Positions 56,892 to 64,000 of a stretch of 64,000 bases of DNA are shown here, one piece after another. The notes under the pieces are model-generated. The model saw only the letters and a program-made list of their open reading frames with translations, did not search any database and had not been told where the DNA came from. This DNA is from RGIG426 sp045598965 (GTDB lineage Bacteria > Bacillota > Clostridia > Oscillospirales > Acutalibacteraceae). Both the position numbers and the translations under genes were made by a program. Location of the stretch: the NCBI GenBank assembly GCA_045598965.1, contig JAZRVH010000025.1:1-64000 (forward strand). The letters are read 5' to 3'. The first letter of the stretch is position 1. Every line of letters begins with the position of its first letter.

Positions 56892-58136
56892 TCAGCGGAC
56901 TTGCCCGTTACCGTCAATGCGGTATTTGGTGCTTGTCAGCTCGCAAAGTCCCATGGGACCACGGGCGTGAAGCTTTTGGGTGGATATGCCGATTTCGGCA
57001 CCGAGCCCGAATTCGCCGCCGTCTGTAAACCGAGTGGAGGCGTTGACATACACCGCTGCCGCATCAATGGCACTGCAAAAACGGTCGGCGGCTTCGGGGT
57101 CGCTTGTGACAATACATTCACTGTGACCGGTGCCGTAGCGGCGAATATGCTCAATAGCTTCGTCTACGGAGTTGACTACTTTTACTGCCAAAATCAAATC
57201 ACCGTATTCCATCTCCCAGTCGGCATCCTCAGCGGGGACGGCATCATCGCCCAATAACGCAAGGGTGGCCTCGTCGCCACGCAGGGTGACACCGCCGGCT
57301 TTCAGCACGGTGGCGATGGCGGGCAAAGCGGTTTTGGCAATTTGGTTGTGAATAAGCAGTGTCTCGGCGGCGTTGCACACCGACGGACGGGAGGTTTTAG
57401 CGTTCAAAATAATGGCACTTGCCATATCGATATCTGCCGCCGCATCCACAAATACGTGGCAGTTTCCCACGCCGGTTTCAATGACCGGCACAGTGGCTTC
57501 GGAGACAACGGCGTGGATAAGCCCGGCACCGCCACGGGGGATGAGCACGTCTAAATAGTCGTTCATGTGCATCATATCTTTGGCACTTTCACGGGAGGTG
57601 TCGGTGACCAGCTGTACGCAATCGGCGGGAAGACCGACCGACGTAATCCCCTCACGTAAGGCGTCGGCAATGGCGGTGTTCGAGCGAATGGCTTCTTTTC
57701 CACCACGCAAAATGGTGGCGTTACCGGCTTTAAGACATAACGCCGCCGCATCGGAGGTGACGTTGGGACGAGCTTCATAAATGATGCCGATAACCCCAAG
57801 CGGCACACGGAGCTTGCGGATACGTAGTCCGTTGGGACGGGTGGTTTCTTCCAACAAATCGCCGATGGGGTCGGGGAGCATCGCCACATCCATAATGCCT
57901 TTTGCCATACCGTCCAAACGGTCGGAGGTCAGACGCAGACGGTCTAAAAGGGCGTCTCTGGTACCTGCCGCTTCGGCGGCGGCAATATCGGCGGCGTTTG
58001 CCTCGAGAATATCCGATTCGTGGAATTTCAATGCCTTTGCCATGGCGGCAAGGGCTTCATTTTTTTGCATTGTTTGGGCGGTAGAAAGGGCATACGATGC
58101 CGCTTTTGCCGCTTTTCCCATTTCGGGGAGAGTCAT
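56892..58136 (-). CDS. proA: Glutamate-5-semialdehyde dehydrogenase (gamma-glutamyl phosphate reductase)
   Basis: ProA, 414 residues, reduces gamma-glutamyl phosphate to the semialdehyde in proline synthesis. NADPH-binding LGVIGIIYEARPNVTSDAAALCLKAGNATILRGGKEA, the loop LIPRGGAGLI, and the catalytic region TSRPSVCNAAETLLIH with Cys are intact. It overlaps proB by 4 nt (ATGA). Confidence 0.97.
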   Translation of the reverse strand: MTLPEMGKAAKAASYALSTAQTMQKNEALAAMAKALKFHESDILEANAADIAAAEAAGTRDALLDRLRLTSDRLDGMAKGIMDVAMLPDPIGDLLEETTRPNGLRIRKLRVPLGVIGIIYEARPNVTSDAAALCLKAGNATILRGGKEAIRSNTAIADALREGITSVGLPADCVQLVTDTSRESAKDMMHMNDYLDVLIPRGGAGLIHAVVSEATVPVIETGVGNCHVFVDAAADIDMASAIILNAKTSRPSVCNAAETLLIHNQIAKTALPAIATVLKAGGVTLRGDEATLALLGDDAVPAEDADWEMEYGDLILAVKVVNSVDEAIEHIRRYGTGHSECIVTSDPEAADRFCSAIDAAAVYVNASTRFTDGGEFGLGAEIGISTQKLHARGPMGLCELTSTKYRIDGNGQVR

Positions 58137-58927
58137 ACGGTTTCCTCCTCACAAAAGAGAGTGCCGATGGGGGAACCCTCGATTAAATCATACAGTTTTG
58201 CGGGCTCAGTACCGTTCATAATGACCATCGGAATGTTTGCCGACAGGGCGATTTCCGCCGCATGGAGCTTGGTCACCATTCCGCCGGTGCCGTTCGCCGA
58301 GCCGGAGCCTCCGGCAATGGACATCAAGTCATCGTCCACGTGAGTAACAAGGGGAATGAGGTGAGCGTTGGGGTTTTGGGCGGGGTTTTCGTCGTATAAT
58401 CCGTCGATATCCGACATCAAAATCAGCAAGTCCGCTTTGGACAACACCGCCACTTGTGCAGACAGGGTATCGTTGTCACCGAACTCGATTTCCTCGGTGG
58501 CGACGGTATCGTTTTCGTTGATGACCGGAATAGCACCAAGGCGAATAAGCTCGGACAAGGTGTTGACAATGTTGTGGTGACGAACGGGGTCATCCACGCC
58601 GTCACGGGTGAGCAACACTTGGGCGATCACGTGGCCGAAATCGGCAAACAGCTTGTCATACATATACATAAGCTCGCACTGCCCTACGGCGGCGGCGGCC
58701 TGCTTTCCGGCAATGTCGTGTGGACGCTCGGAAAGCCCTAATTTGCCGGCACCGACACCGATGGCACCGGAGGTGACAAGCAGAATTTCTCGCCCGCTGT
58801 TTTTAAGGTCGGCGAGCACTTTCACCAGCGTTTCCACTCGACGCAAATTCAAACGTCCGCTGGGATACGTTAATGTTGACGTGCCCACTTTCACAACAAT
58901 TCGTTTTGCTTCACTTACGGATTTCAT
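58133..58927 (-). CDS. proB: Glutamate 5-kinase, short form without PUA domain
   Basis: ProB, 264 residues, phosphorylates glutamate to start proline synthesis. Amino-acid kinase motifs: RIVVKVGTSTLT, LVTSGAIGVGAGKLGL, NENDTVATEEIEFGDNDTLSA, and GTGGMVTKLHAAEIA. It ends after the kinase domain and lacks the C-terminal PUA domain of E. coli ProB. Start ATG 58927 was chosen by homology; the frame is open to 59026 over the promoter. First gene of its operon. Confidence 0.95.
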   Translation of the reverse strand: MKSVSEAKRIVVKVGTSTLTYPSGRLNLRRVETLVKVLADLKNSGREILLVTSGAIGVGAGKLGLSERPHDIAGKQAAAAVGQCELMYMYDKLFADFGHVIAQVLLTRDGVDDPVRHHNIVNTLSELIRLGAIPVINENDTVATEEIEFGDNDTLSAQVAVLSKADLLILMSDIDGLYDENPAQNPNAHLIPLVTHVDDDLMSIAGGSGSANGTGGMVTKLHAAEIALSANIPMVIMNGTEPAKLYDLIEGSPIGTLFCEEETV

Positions 58928-58964
58928 CCATAATCCCTCGCTTTTTACATTTACATACATACCT

Positions 58965-58994
58965 ATTATATCACATACAAGCAGGAAATGTAAA
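58965..58994 (-). promoter_or_regulatory. Promoter of proBA
   Basis: On the minus strand TTTACA (58989-58994), 18-bp spacer, TATAAT (58965-58970). Confidence 0.75.
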
Positions 58995-59010
58995 GAGGAG
59001 ATTTTTGCGT

Positions 59011-59049
59011 GTGCAAAAGGTTGCACATTGGGATAAAATGTGGTAAAAT
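59011..59049 (+). promoter_or_regulatory. Promoter of ymdB-cysK-ligA with palindromic box
   Basis: TTGCAC (59021-59026), 17-bp spacer ending ATGTGG, TAAAAT (59044-59049). The -35 is one arm of GTGCAA-AAGG-TTGCAC (59011-59026), a 6-bp inverted repeat that could be an operator. Confidence 0.65.
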
Positions 59050-59075
59050 AAAAACAATAGAAAGAAGGATGCTTT

Positions 59076-59846
59076 ATGAATATTCTCTGTGTCGGCGATG
59101 TGGTGGGTGAGCCCGGTTGTGCTCATCTGCAAGCCGTGTTGTCACGGGTAAAACGGGAAAATGATGTGGATGTTTGCATCGTCAACGGTGAAAATTCCGC
59201 TTGTGGAAACGGGGTACTTCCCAAATCGGTGGATGCTCTGTTTCGGGCGGGAGCCGACGTGATTACCGGAGGCAACCACACGATGCACCGTCGAGAAATT
59301 CACGACCTGCTGGAGAGAGAACCCATGCTCCTTCGTCCGTATAACTATCCGGCAGGGGCTCCCGGTCACGGGATTGCCACAGTGGACCGTGGCCGCTATC
59401 AGGTGACGGTTATCAACTTGCTCGGCACCGTGTTTTTAGACCCGTTAGGCAATCCCTTTGAGGCGTTGGACAACGCCTTGAAAGAGGCGGGCAATCCGAA
59501 ATATTGCGTGGTCGATTTCCATGCGGAGGCGACAGCGGAGAAAAAGGCACTGGCTTTGTATGCGGATGGGAGAATTTCCGCTTTGTTCGGAACGCATACC
59601 CACGTACAAACCGCCGACGAGCAGATATTGCCGAACGGCACCGGGTTTCTTACCGATGTGGGAATGACGGCTCCCGTCTATTCGATTTTGGGAATGAAGC
59701 CGGACGGGCCCATTGAGCGATTACGGTTTCACACACCGGCTCGGTTTATGCCGGGCGAGGGAGCTTGCCAGATGGATGCCGTGTTGTTCACACTGGACGA
59801 TCAAACCGGCAAAACAACGGCGGTAAAACGACTCCAAATTTGCTGA
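59076..59846 (+). CDS. YmdB-family metallophosphodiesterase
   Basis: A 256-residue TIGR00282/YmdB protein, a binuclear metal phosphodiesterase that in Bacillus acts on 2',3'-cNMPs and affects biofilm choice. CVGDVVGEPG, VCIVNGENSACGNG, ITGGNHTMHRREI, VDFHAEATAEKKALALYADG and LFGTHTHVQTADEQIL supply the metal ligands. In many relatives the gene adjoins rny; here rny is 52 kb away. It is followed closely by cysK. Confidence 0.92.
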   Translation: MNILCVGDVVGEPGCAHLQAVLSRVKRENDVDVCIVNGENSACGNGVLPKSVDALFRAGADVITGGNHTMHRREIHDLLEREPMLLRPYNYPAGAPGHGIATVDRGRYQVTVINLLGTVFLDPLGNPFEALDNALKEAGNPKYCVVDFHAEATAEKKALALYADGRISALFGTHTHVQTADEQILPNGTGFLTDVGMTAPVYSILGMKPDGPIERLRFHTPARFMPGEGACQMDAVLFTLDDQTGKTTAVKRLQIC

Positions 59847-59861
59847 AAAGAGGAATGAACG

Positions 59862-60791
59862 ATGGCCATCGTATCTTCGATGAAAGAATTGATTGGCAAT
59901 ACGCCCTTGCTTGATGCTTCTCGGTTTGCCAAAGCGTGTGGCGTTTCTTGCCGGCTTCTTTTGAAATTGGAAAAACAAAACCCCGCCGGTTCGGCAAAAG
60001 ACCGTGTGGCACTCTCTATGATTGAGCGTGCCGAGGCAGAGGGTAAATTAATGCCCGGCACCACCATTATTGAACCCACCTCCGGCAATACCGGTATCGG
60101 ATTGGCGGCGGTGGCGGCGTTGTGCGGGTACGACTTGATTTTGACCATGCCAGACAGCATGAGCGTGGAGCGTCGGTCGCTTTTGGCGGCGTACGGTGCA
60201 AAAATCGTGTTGACTCCCGCCGCTGACGGTATGGCGGGTGCGGTAAAGAAAGCCCAGGAGCTTGCAAGAGAATATGCCCCCGCTTTTTTGCCTGACCAGT
60301 TTGGAAATCCGGCAAACCCCCTCGCTCATTACGAGACGACCGGCCCGGAAATTTGGGCGGATACAAACGGGGAGCTTTCGGCATTTGTGGCGGGTATCGG
60401 AACGGGCGGCACGCTTTCCGGCACGGGAAAATATTTGAAAGAGAAGCAATCTGCCGTAAACATCATCGGTGCCGAGCCGGCGGATTCGCCGGTGCTTACC
60501 GAGGGTCGAGCCGGTGCCCACAAATTGCAGGGAATGGGTGCCAACTTTGTGCCGCAGACGTACGACCCTTCAGTGGTGGATGAGGTGCTTACCGTTACCA
60601 CCGAGGAGGCGTATGACATGGGACGGCTGCTCGTAAAAACCGAGGGCGTGCTGTGTGGCGTTTCCTCCGGTGCGGCACTTGCCGCCGCCGTAGCGGTTGG
60701 TAAACGACCGGAATTTGTCGGCAAAACGATTGTGGTTTTACTTCCCGATACGGGCGACAGATATCTGTCGGTGCCGGATTATTTTGTGTAA
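59862..60791 (+). CDS. cysK: Cysteine synthase (O-acetylserine sulfhydrylase)
   Basis: CysK, 309 residues, makes cysteine from O-acetylserine and sulfide with pyridoxal phosphate. MKELIGNTPLL, LEKQNPAGSAKDRVAL with the PLP lysine, EPTSGNTGIGLA, and the phosphate-binding GIGTGGTLSGTGKYL are complete. The C-terminal VVLLPDTGDRYLSVPDYF is typical of CysK. It lies 15 nt after ymdB and 12 nt before ligA. Confidence 0.95.
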   Translation: MAIVSSMKELIGNTPLLDASRFAKACGVSCRLLLKLEKQNPAGSAKDRVALSMIERAEAEGKLMPGTTIIEPTSGNTGIGLAAVAALCGYDLILTMPDSMSVERRSLLAAYGAKIVLTPAADGMAGAVKKAQELAREYAPAFLPDQFGNPANPLAHYETTGPEIWADTNGELSAFVAGIGTGGTLSGTGKYLKEKQSAVNIIGAEPADSPVLTEGRAGAHKLQGMGANFVPQTYDPSVVDEVLTVTTEEAYDMGRLLVKTEGVLCGVSSGAALAAAVAVGKRPEFVGKTIVVLLPDTGDRYLSVPDYFV

Positions 60792-60803
60792 GGAGGGGCT
60801 GTG

Positions 60804-62786
60804 ATGACCGCAAAGGAAGCAGAAAAGCGGATTGAGGCACTTCGCAAGACCATTGATTACCACAGCCGGCTTTATTACGATAACGATGCTCCCGAAATTG
60901 AGGACGATGAGTTTGACCGGCTTACCCGAGAATTGAAAGAGCTGGAAGCGGCGTTTCCGGAGTTTATCTCTCCCGATTCCTACACGCAAACGGTGCACGG
61001 TGAACGCTCGGCCCTGTTCAGCGAGGTGGTTCACGAGGTACCGCTCGCCAGCTTGCAGGATGTGTTTTCTACGGACGAGCTGCGGGATTTTGACCGCCGT
61101 GTGCGGGAAACCGTGCCGCATCCGTTTTATGTGGTAGAGCCGAAGATTGACGGTCTTTCGGTGGCGTTGGAATACAAAAACGGCACGCTTGTTCGTGGGG
61201 CGACCCGTGGAAACGGAAGCGTGGGTGAGGACGTCACCCAAAATCTTTTGCAAATTGCGGATATTCCGAAAACCTTGAAAAATGCTCCTGCCCGTGCGAT
61301 TGTACGAGGAGAGGTGTATATGCCTCGTCGTTCGTTTGCCCGTTTGGTGACCGCTCAGGAGGAAAACGGAGAAACGCCGTTCAAAAATCCTCGTAATGCG
61401 GCGGCGGGAACGCTTCGCCAAAAGAATTCGGATGTGGTTTTGGAGCGGGGATTATCCATTTTCGTGTTTAATATGCAGCTTTGCGAGGGGCAGGAAATCG
61501 TGACGCACGCACAGTCGCTGGAAGCGATGAAAGCGTGGGGATGCTCCATTATTCCTTTCTACACACGTACCGACTCCATTGATGAGGCGATTGCCGAGGT
61601 GGAGCGTATCGGCGAAATAAGACAATCGCTTCCCTTTGACATTGACGGTGCGGTTATCAAGGTGGATGATTTTTTAAGCCGTGAGGAAATGGGCAGTACC
61701 AGTAAATTCCCCAAGTGGGCGGTGGCGTATAAGTATCCGCCGGAGGAAAAAGAGACGACGCTTCTTCAGGTGGAAATCAACGTGGGACGAACCGGTGTGC
61801 TCACGCCTACCGGCGTGTTTGAACCGGTCACTTTAGCGGGCACGACGGTGTCTCGGGCCACGCTTCACAACGAGGATTTTATCGCCGAAAAAGGATTGGC
61901 AATCGGCGACCGGGTTGTTTTGCGTAAAGCGGGAGATATCATTCCGGAGGTGGTGCGGGTTACCGCTCACAACGAAGCGGCACCCCTTTATGAAATGCCG
62001 AGAATTTGTCCGTCCTGCGGCGGACCGGCTTTCCGTGAGGCGGATGAAGCGGCGTTGCGATGCCTAAACCCCGATTGTCCCGCCCAACGTCTTCGCAATC
62101 TTATTCATTTTACCTCCCGTGCCGCTATGGATATTGAAGGGCTCGGCGAGGCGGTATTGGAACAACTTGTGGAGGCGGGACTTCTTAATCACGCCTACGA
62201 TTTGTATGCTTTGGATTTTGACAAAGTGGCGGCATTGGATCGCCTTGGCGAAAAATCGGCAGATAATCTGCGTGCGGCGATTGAAAAGTCCAAAGAAAAC
62301 GATTTGTATCGGGTAATCTATGCCCTTGGTATTCGCCATATCGGCGAAAAAGCCGCCAAGCTTCTTGCCGATCGGTTTGGCAATATGCAGGCGTTGATGG
62401 AGGCTTCCTCGCAGGAAGTGTCGTCTATTGATGGATTCGGCGGCATTATGGCGGATAGCGTGTGTCGGTTTTTTGCCCTGCCATCCTCCCGCACGTTTGT
62501 GGAAAAATTGCAAGAGGCGGGCGTGAATATGGAAAATAAAACCGTCCGTACCGATGACCGCTTTGCCGGGAAAACCTTTGTGCTTACCGGTACGCTTCCC
62601 TCGATGGGACGGGCAGAGGCGTCGGCTTTAATTGAGCAGTACGGCGGAAAAACCTCCGGCAGCGTTTCCAAAAAGACGGATTACGTATTGGCGGGAGAGG
62701 AAGCGGGAAGTAAGCTGACAAAAGCACAATCGCTTAACATTCCGATTATCAGTGAAGCGGATTTTCTTAAAATGATTGAACAATAA
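60804..62786 (+). CDS. ligA: NAD-dependent DNA ligase
   Basis: LigA, 660 residues, seals DNA nicks with NAD+. Domains in order: Ia (YDNDAPEIEDDEFDRL), adenylation with VEPKIDGLSVALEY (adenylated Lys), OB fold (AGDIIPEVVRV), a zinc finger (CPSCGG...CLNPDCPAQ), helix-hairpin-helix repeats (GEKSADNLRAAIEKSK, GIRHIGEKAAKLLADRFG) and a BRCT domain (FAGKTFVLTGTLPSMGRAEASALIEQYGGK). Start ATG 60804 is 6 nt after AGGAGGGG; the GTG at 60801 is too close. Confidence 0.97.
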   Translation: MTAKEAEKRIEALRKTIDYHSRLYYDNDAPEIEDDEFDRLTRELKELEAAFPEFISPDSYTQTVHGERSALFSEVVHEVPLASLQDVFSTDELRDFDRRVRETVPHPFYVVEPKIDGLSVALEYKNGTLVRGATRGNGSVGEDVTQNLLQIADIPKTLKNAPARAIVRGEVYMPRRSFARLVTAQEENGETPFKNPRNAAAGTLRQKNSDVVLERGLSIFVFNMQLCEGQEIVTHAQSLEAMKAWGCSIIPFYTRTDSIDEAIAEVERIGEIRQSLPFDIDGAVIKVDDFLSREEMGSTSKFPKWAVAYKYPPEEKETTLLQVEINVGRTGVLTPTGVFEPVTLAGTTVSRATLHNEDFIAEKGLAIGDRVVLRKAGDIIPEVVRVTAHNEAAPLYEMPRICPSCGGPAFREADEAALRCLNPDCPAQRLRNLIHFTSRAAMDIEGLGEAVLEQLVEAGLLNHAYDLYALDFDKVAALDRLGEKSADNLRAAIEKSKENDLYRVIYALGIRHIGEKAAKLLADRFGNMQALMEASSQEVSSIDGFGGIMADSVCRFFALPSSRTFVEKLQEAGVNMENKTVRTDDRFAGKTFVLTGTLPSMGRAEASALIEQYGGKTSGSVSKKTDYVLAGEEAGSKLTKAQSLNIPIISEADFLKMIEQ

Positions 62787-62789
62787 AAC

Positions 62790-62835
62790 GCACCCGTAGG
62801 CGACGCTGCCATAGCGTTCCTACGGGTGTTTTTTA
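62790..62835 (+). terminator. Terminator after ligA
   Basis: CACCCGTAGG/CCTACGGGTG stem with an inner ACGCT/AGCGT stem, then six T. Confidence 0.88.
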
Positions 62836-62844
62836 GTATAGAAA

Positions 62845-62877
62845 ATAAGAAACGGAGCTGTCTTTGACAGCTCCGTT
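62845..62877 (-). terminator. Terminator of the secG unit
   Basis: A 12-bp stem AACGGAGCTGTC/GACAGCTCCGTT with a TTT loop; on the minus strand it is followed by TCTTATTTTC. Confidence 0.75.
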
Positions 62878-62890
62878 TTGAATGCGGAAA

Positions 62891-63037
62891 TTAGGATTTA
62901 TCGCTGTTGTTCTTGTTAAAAAGCTTCGGCAACAGGAACACCGCCAACAGCACCACGACCGCCACAACAACGGCGATGATGGCTCCGAGGTTCAACCGGT
63001 CACCGGCAACAACGTCCAAAAGAAACGTGTTTAACAT
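62891..63037 (-). CDS. 48-residue single-helix membrane peptide after secG
   Basis: A small ORF that encodes MLNTFLLDVVAGDRLNLGAI, then a Val-rich membrane helix (about 20-38) and a LLPKLFNKNNSDKS tail. It begins 10 nt after the secG stop, has no good ribosome site, and is followed by a terminator, so it is likely translated by coupling. The helix and basic tail look like a real membrane peptide. Function unknown. Confidence 0.6.
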   Translation of the reverse strand: MLNTFLLDVVAGDRLNLGAIIAVVVAVVVLLAVFLLPKLFNKNNSDKS

Positions 63038-63047
63038 CTGTTAGGGA

Positions 63048-63296
63048 TTAAAACACAAATTTGGTGAGCAACATACCAGCCAAGCACAGCACGAAAAAGC
63101 CGATGGCAATGTATTTTGTCCAACGACCGAGCATGGCGTCCACCGTGCGGGCACGACCCTTATCAAAGAAAGAATCCGCCGCACCGGAGATAGCACCGAG
63201 GTTGGCTTGACGACCCTGCTGAAGCAGAACGACCACGATGATGAGAAGCGAGGCGACGATGAGAATCGCACCGGTAAGATATCCAATCCAAGACAT
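63048..63296 (-). CDS. secG: Preprotein translocase subunit SecG
   Basis: SecG, 82 residues, a two-helix subunit of the SecYEG channel. Helix 1 is IGYLTGAILIVASLLIIVVVLLQQGRQANLG, with the conserved LLQQGR, followed by a Gly/Ala/Ser loop (ISGAADSFFDKGRARTVDAMLGRWTKY) and helix 2 (IAIGFFVLCLAGMLLTKFVF). GGAGGATATGAATT precedes the ATG at 63296. Confidence 0.95.
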   Translation of the reverse strand: MSWIGYLTGAILIVASLLIIVVVLLQQGRQANLGAISGAADSFFDKGRARTVDAMLGRWTKYIAIGFFVLCLAGMLLTKFVF

Positions 63297-63415
63297 AATT
63301 CATATCCTCCAAATCGGCAAAAAAGCCGTAAATTTTTACATTTCTCTGCAAATGCTCATATATCATACCATATAGAGTGGCAAAATGCAAGAAAAATTTT
63401 TTATTTTTTCGAAAA

Positions 63416-64000
63416 TCAGAAGGTGAGCTGTTCTCCCACGTCCTCCGCCGAAAGCGTTGCACCGGCGGCGGGGATGTTTTTGGTGCGGTAGCGAGCCGGT
63501 TTTGCGAGCATTCCCTCGGCAAACGGAATCACCGAATCTACACGGTGAGAGCCTTTGAGGGTCATAACCTGCACGCCCTGCGTGTTGCGGGTGGTTTTGG
63601 GAGACAGAGCACCGGTATGAAGCAGCAAACGACGGCCGGAGGTGGAGGAAAGCAGGAATTCTCCGTCCTCCTGAATGTGGTAAATTGCCACAAGAGGAGA
63701 TTTATCGCTGTAAGCACCGACCAGTTTTTTGCGGTTGGATTTGGTGTCGTAGGCGGAGAGGGGCACTTTTGCTACTTTGCCGTTTTCAAAGAAAAACAGC
63801 AGATAGCCGGAGAAATCGGTGGTGGCAACCATGTGGATGGCGGTTTCTCCGGAGTCAAACGCCAATTTGGTGGCGACAAAGTCACCCATAACGCTGGCTT
63901 TGGTGTCGGAAAAGTCGTAGGCGTGGGCTTTATACACCGACGCTCCGGTGGAGAAGAACAACAGCTCATAGGCGTTGTTGGCTTCGACCGTTACGAGCAT
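63416..64000 (-). CDS. DNA gyrase/topoisomerase IV subunit A, C-terminal part (partial)
   Basis: At least 194 residues continuing past the window edge. The sequence has the repeating blades of the GyrA/ParC C-terminal beta-pinwheel: LLFFSTGASVYKAHAYDF, GYLLFFFENGKVAKVPLSAYDTKSNRKKL, FLLSSTSGRRLLLHTGALSPKTTRNTQGVQVMTLKGSHRV. No canonical GyrA box is seen in this fragment, so a ParC-like or clostridial paralogue is likely. The catalytic breakage domain would lie outside the window. Confidence 0.8.
   Translation of the reverse strand: MLVTVEANNAYELLFFSTGASVYKAHAYDFSDTKASVMGDFVATKLAFDSGETAIHMVATTDFSGYLLFFFENGKVAKVPLSAYDTKSNRKKLVGAYSDKSPLVAIYHIQEDGEFLLSSTSGRRLLLHTGALSPKTTRNTQGVQVMTLKGSHRVDSVIPFAEGMLAKPARYRTKNIPAAGATLSAEDVGEQLTF

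Noticed and set aside
1..64000. Prophage, transposon or integrative element
   Set aside because: No integrase, transposase, capsid, relaxase or att-like repeat at the tRNAs; content is chromosomal throughout.

Overview
The window looks like chromosome of an anaerobic, spore-lineage Firmicute of class Clostridia, probably Oscillospiraceae/Ruminococcaceae-like. This rests on gene content: a single-chain pyruvate:ferredoxin oxidoreductase, a biotin-dependent Na+-pumping decarboxylase, HPr kinase, WhiA, RNase Y, Mini-III, a Spo0A-type regulator, an ECF folate transporter under a THF riboswitch, and cohesin/dockerin surface proteins. Genes are dense, mostly on the + strand, with strong AGGAGG sites and clear hairpin-T terminators. 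I see no phage, transposase or CRISPR array.

Layout. 1-4.1 kb (minus): two tRNAs, then an hprK-ROK kinase-murB-whiA operon. 4.2-12.4 kb: trmO, rny, an SH3 lipoprotein, yebC, fba, an M20 dipeptidase and a CBS/CorC membrane protein. 12.5-16.1 kb: nifJ. 16.2-22.4 kb: a tiny ribbon-helix-helix regulator, a dockerin protein with 13 YD-like repeats, an enolase, an LCP-family enzyme and a second dockerin protein. 22.4-28.9 kb: CofE-like ligase, MATE exporter, MscL, folT with riboswitch, and a polar amino-acid ABC transporter. 29-34.5 kb: a membrane-anchored cohesin protein, a cysteine-peptidase-like surface protein with a poly-Thr linker, rfbD, carD, queH and a GH25 lysozyme. 34.6-38.5 kb: oadG-BCCP-oadB-oadA. 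38.6-44.4 kb: a long operon obg-mrnC-yitT-lrp-aminotransferase-ispE-membrane protein ending in tRNA-Arg. 44.8-47 kb: a Spo0A homologue with an eroded receiver, a small XRE regulator divergent from a 16-codon ORF, and a hexapeptide-repeat protein. 47.2-55.1 kb: a CdaR-type regulator, then ftsE-ftsX-M23 hydrolase-S41 protein-sigma/LRR. 55-59 kb (minus): proB-proA-unknown-deacetylase. 59-64 kb: ymdB, cysK, ligA, and on the minus strand secG, a 48-residue membrane peptide and a gyrase/topo IV A fragment.

The most unusual locus is 48.4-55.1 kb. FtsE carries a long charged tail, the S41 protein has lost both catalytic residues, and the last gene joins sigma-factor regions 2 and 4 in the cytoplasm to one membrane helix, a Gly-Asn-Ser linker and an external leucine-rich-repeat domain. 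This looks like a one-protein sigma/sensor tied genetically to FtsEX cell-wall hydrolysis. Other points: cohesin and two dockerins within 13 kb, a Spo0A receiver lacking switch residues with two identically spaced inverted boxes around its promoter, TGTCGA boxes beside the folT riboswitch, and a duplicated domain in OadG. All statements come from reading the sequence; no database search was run.
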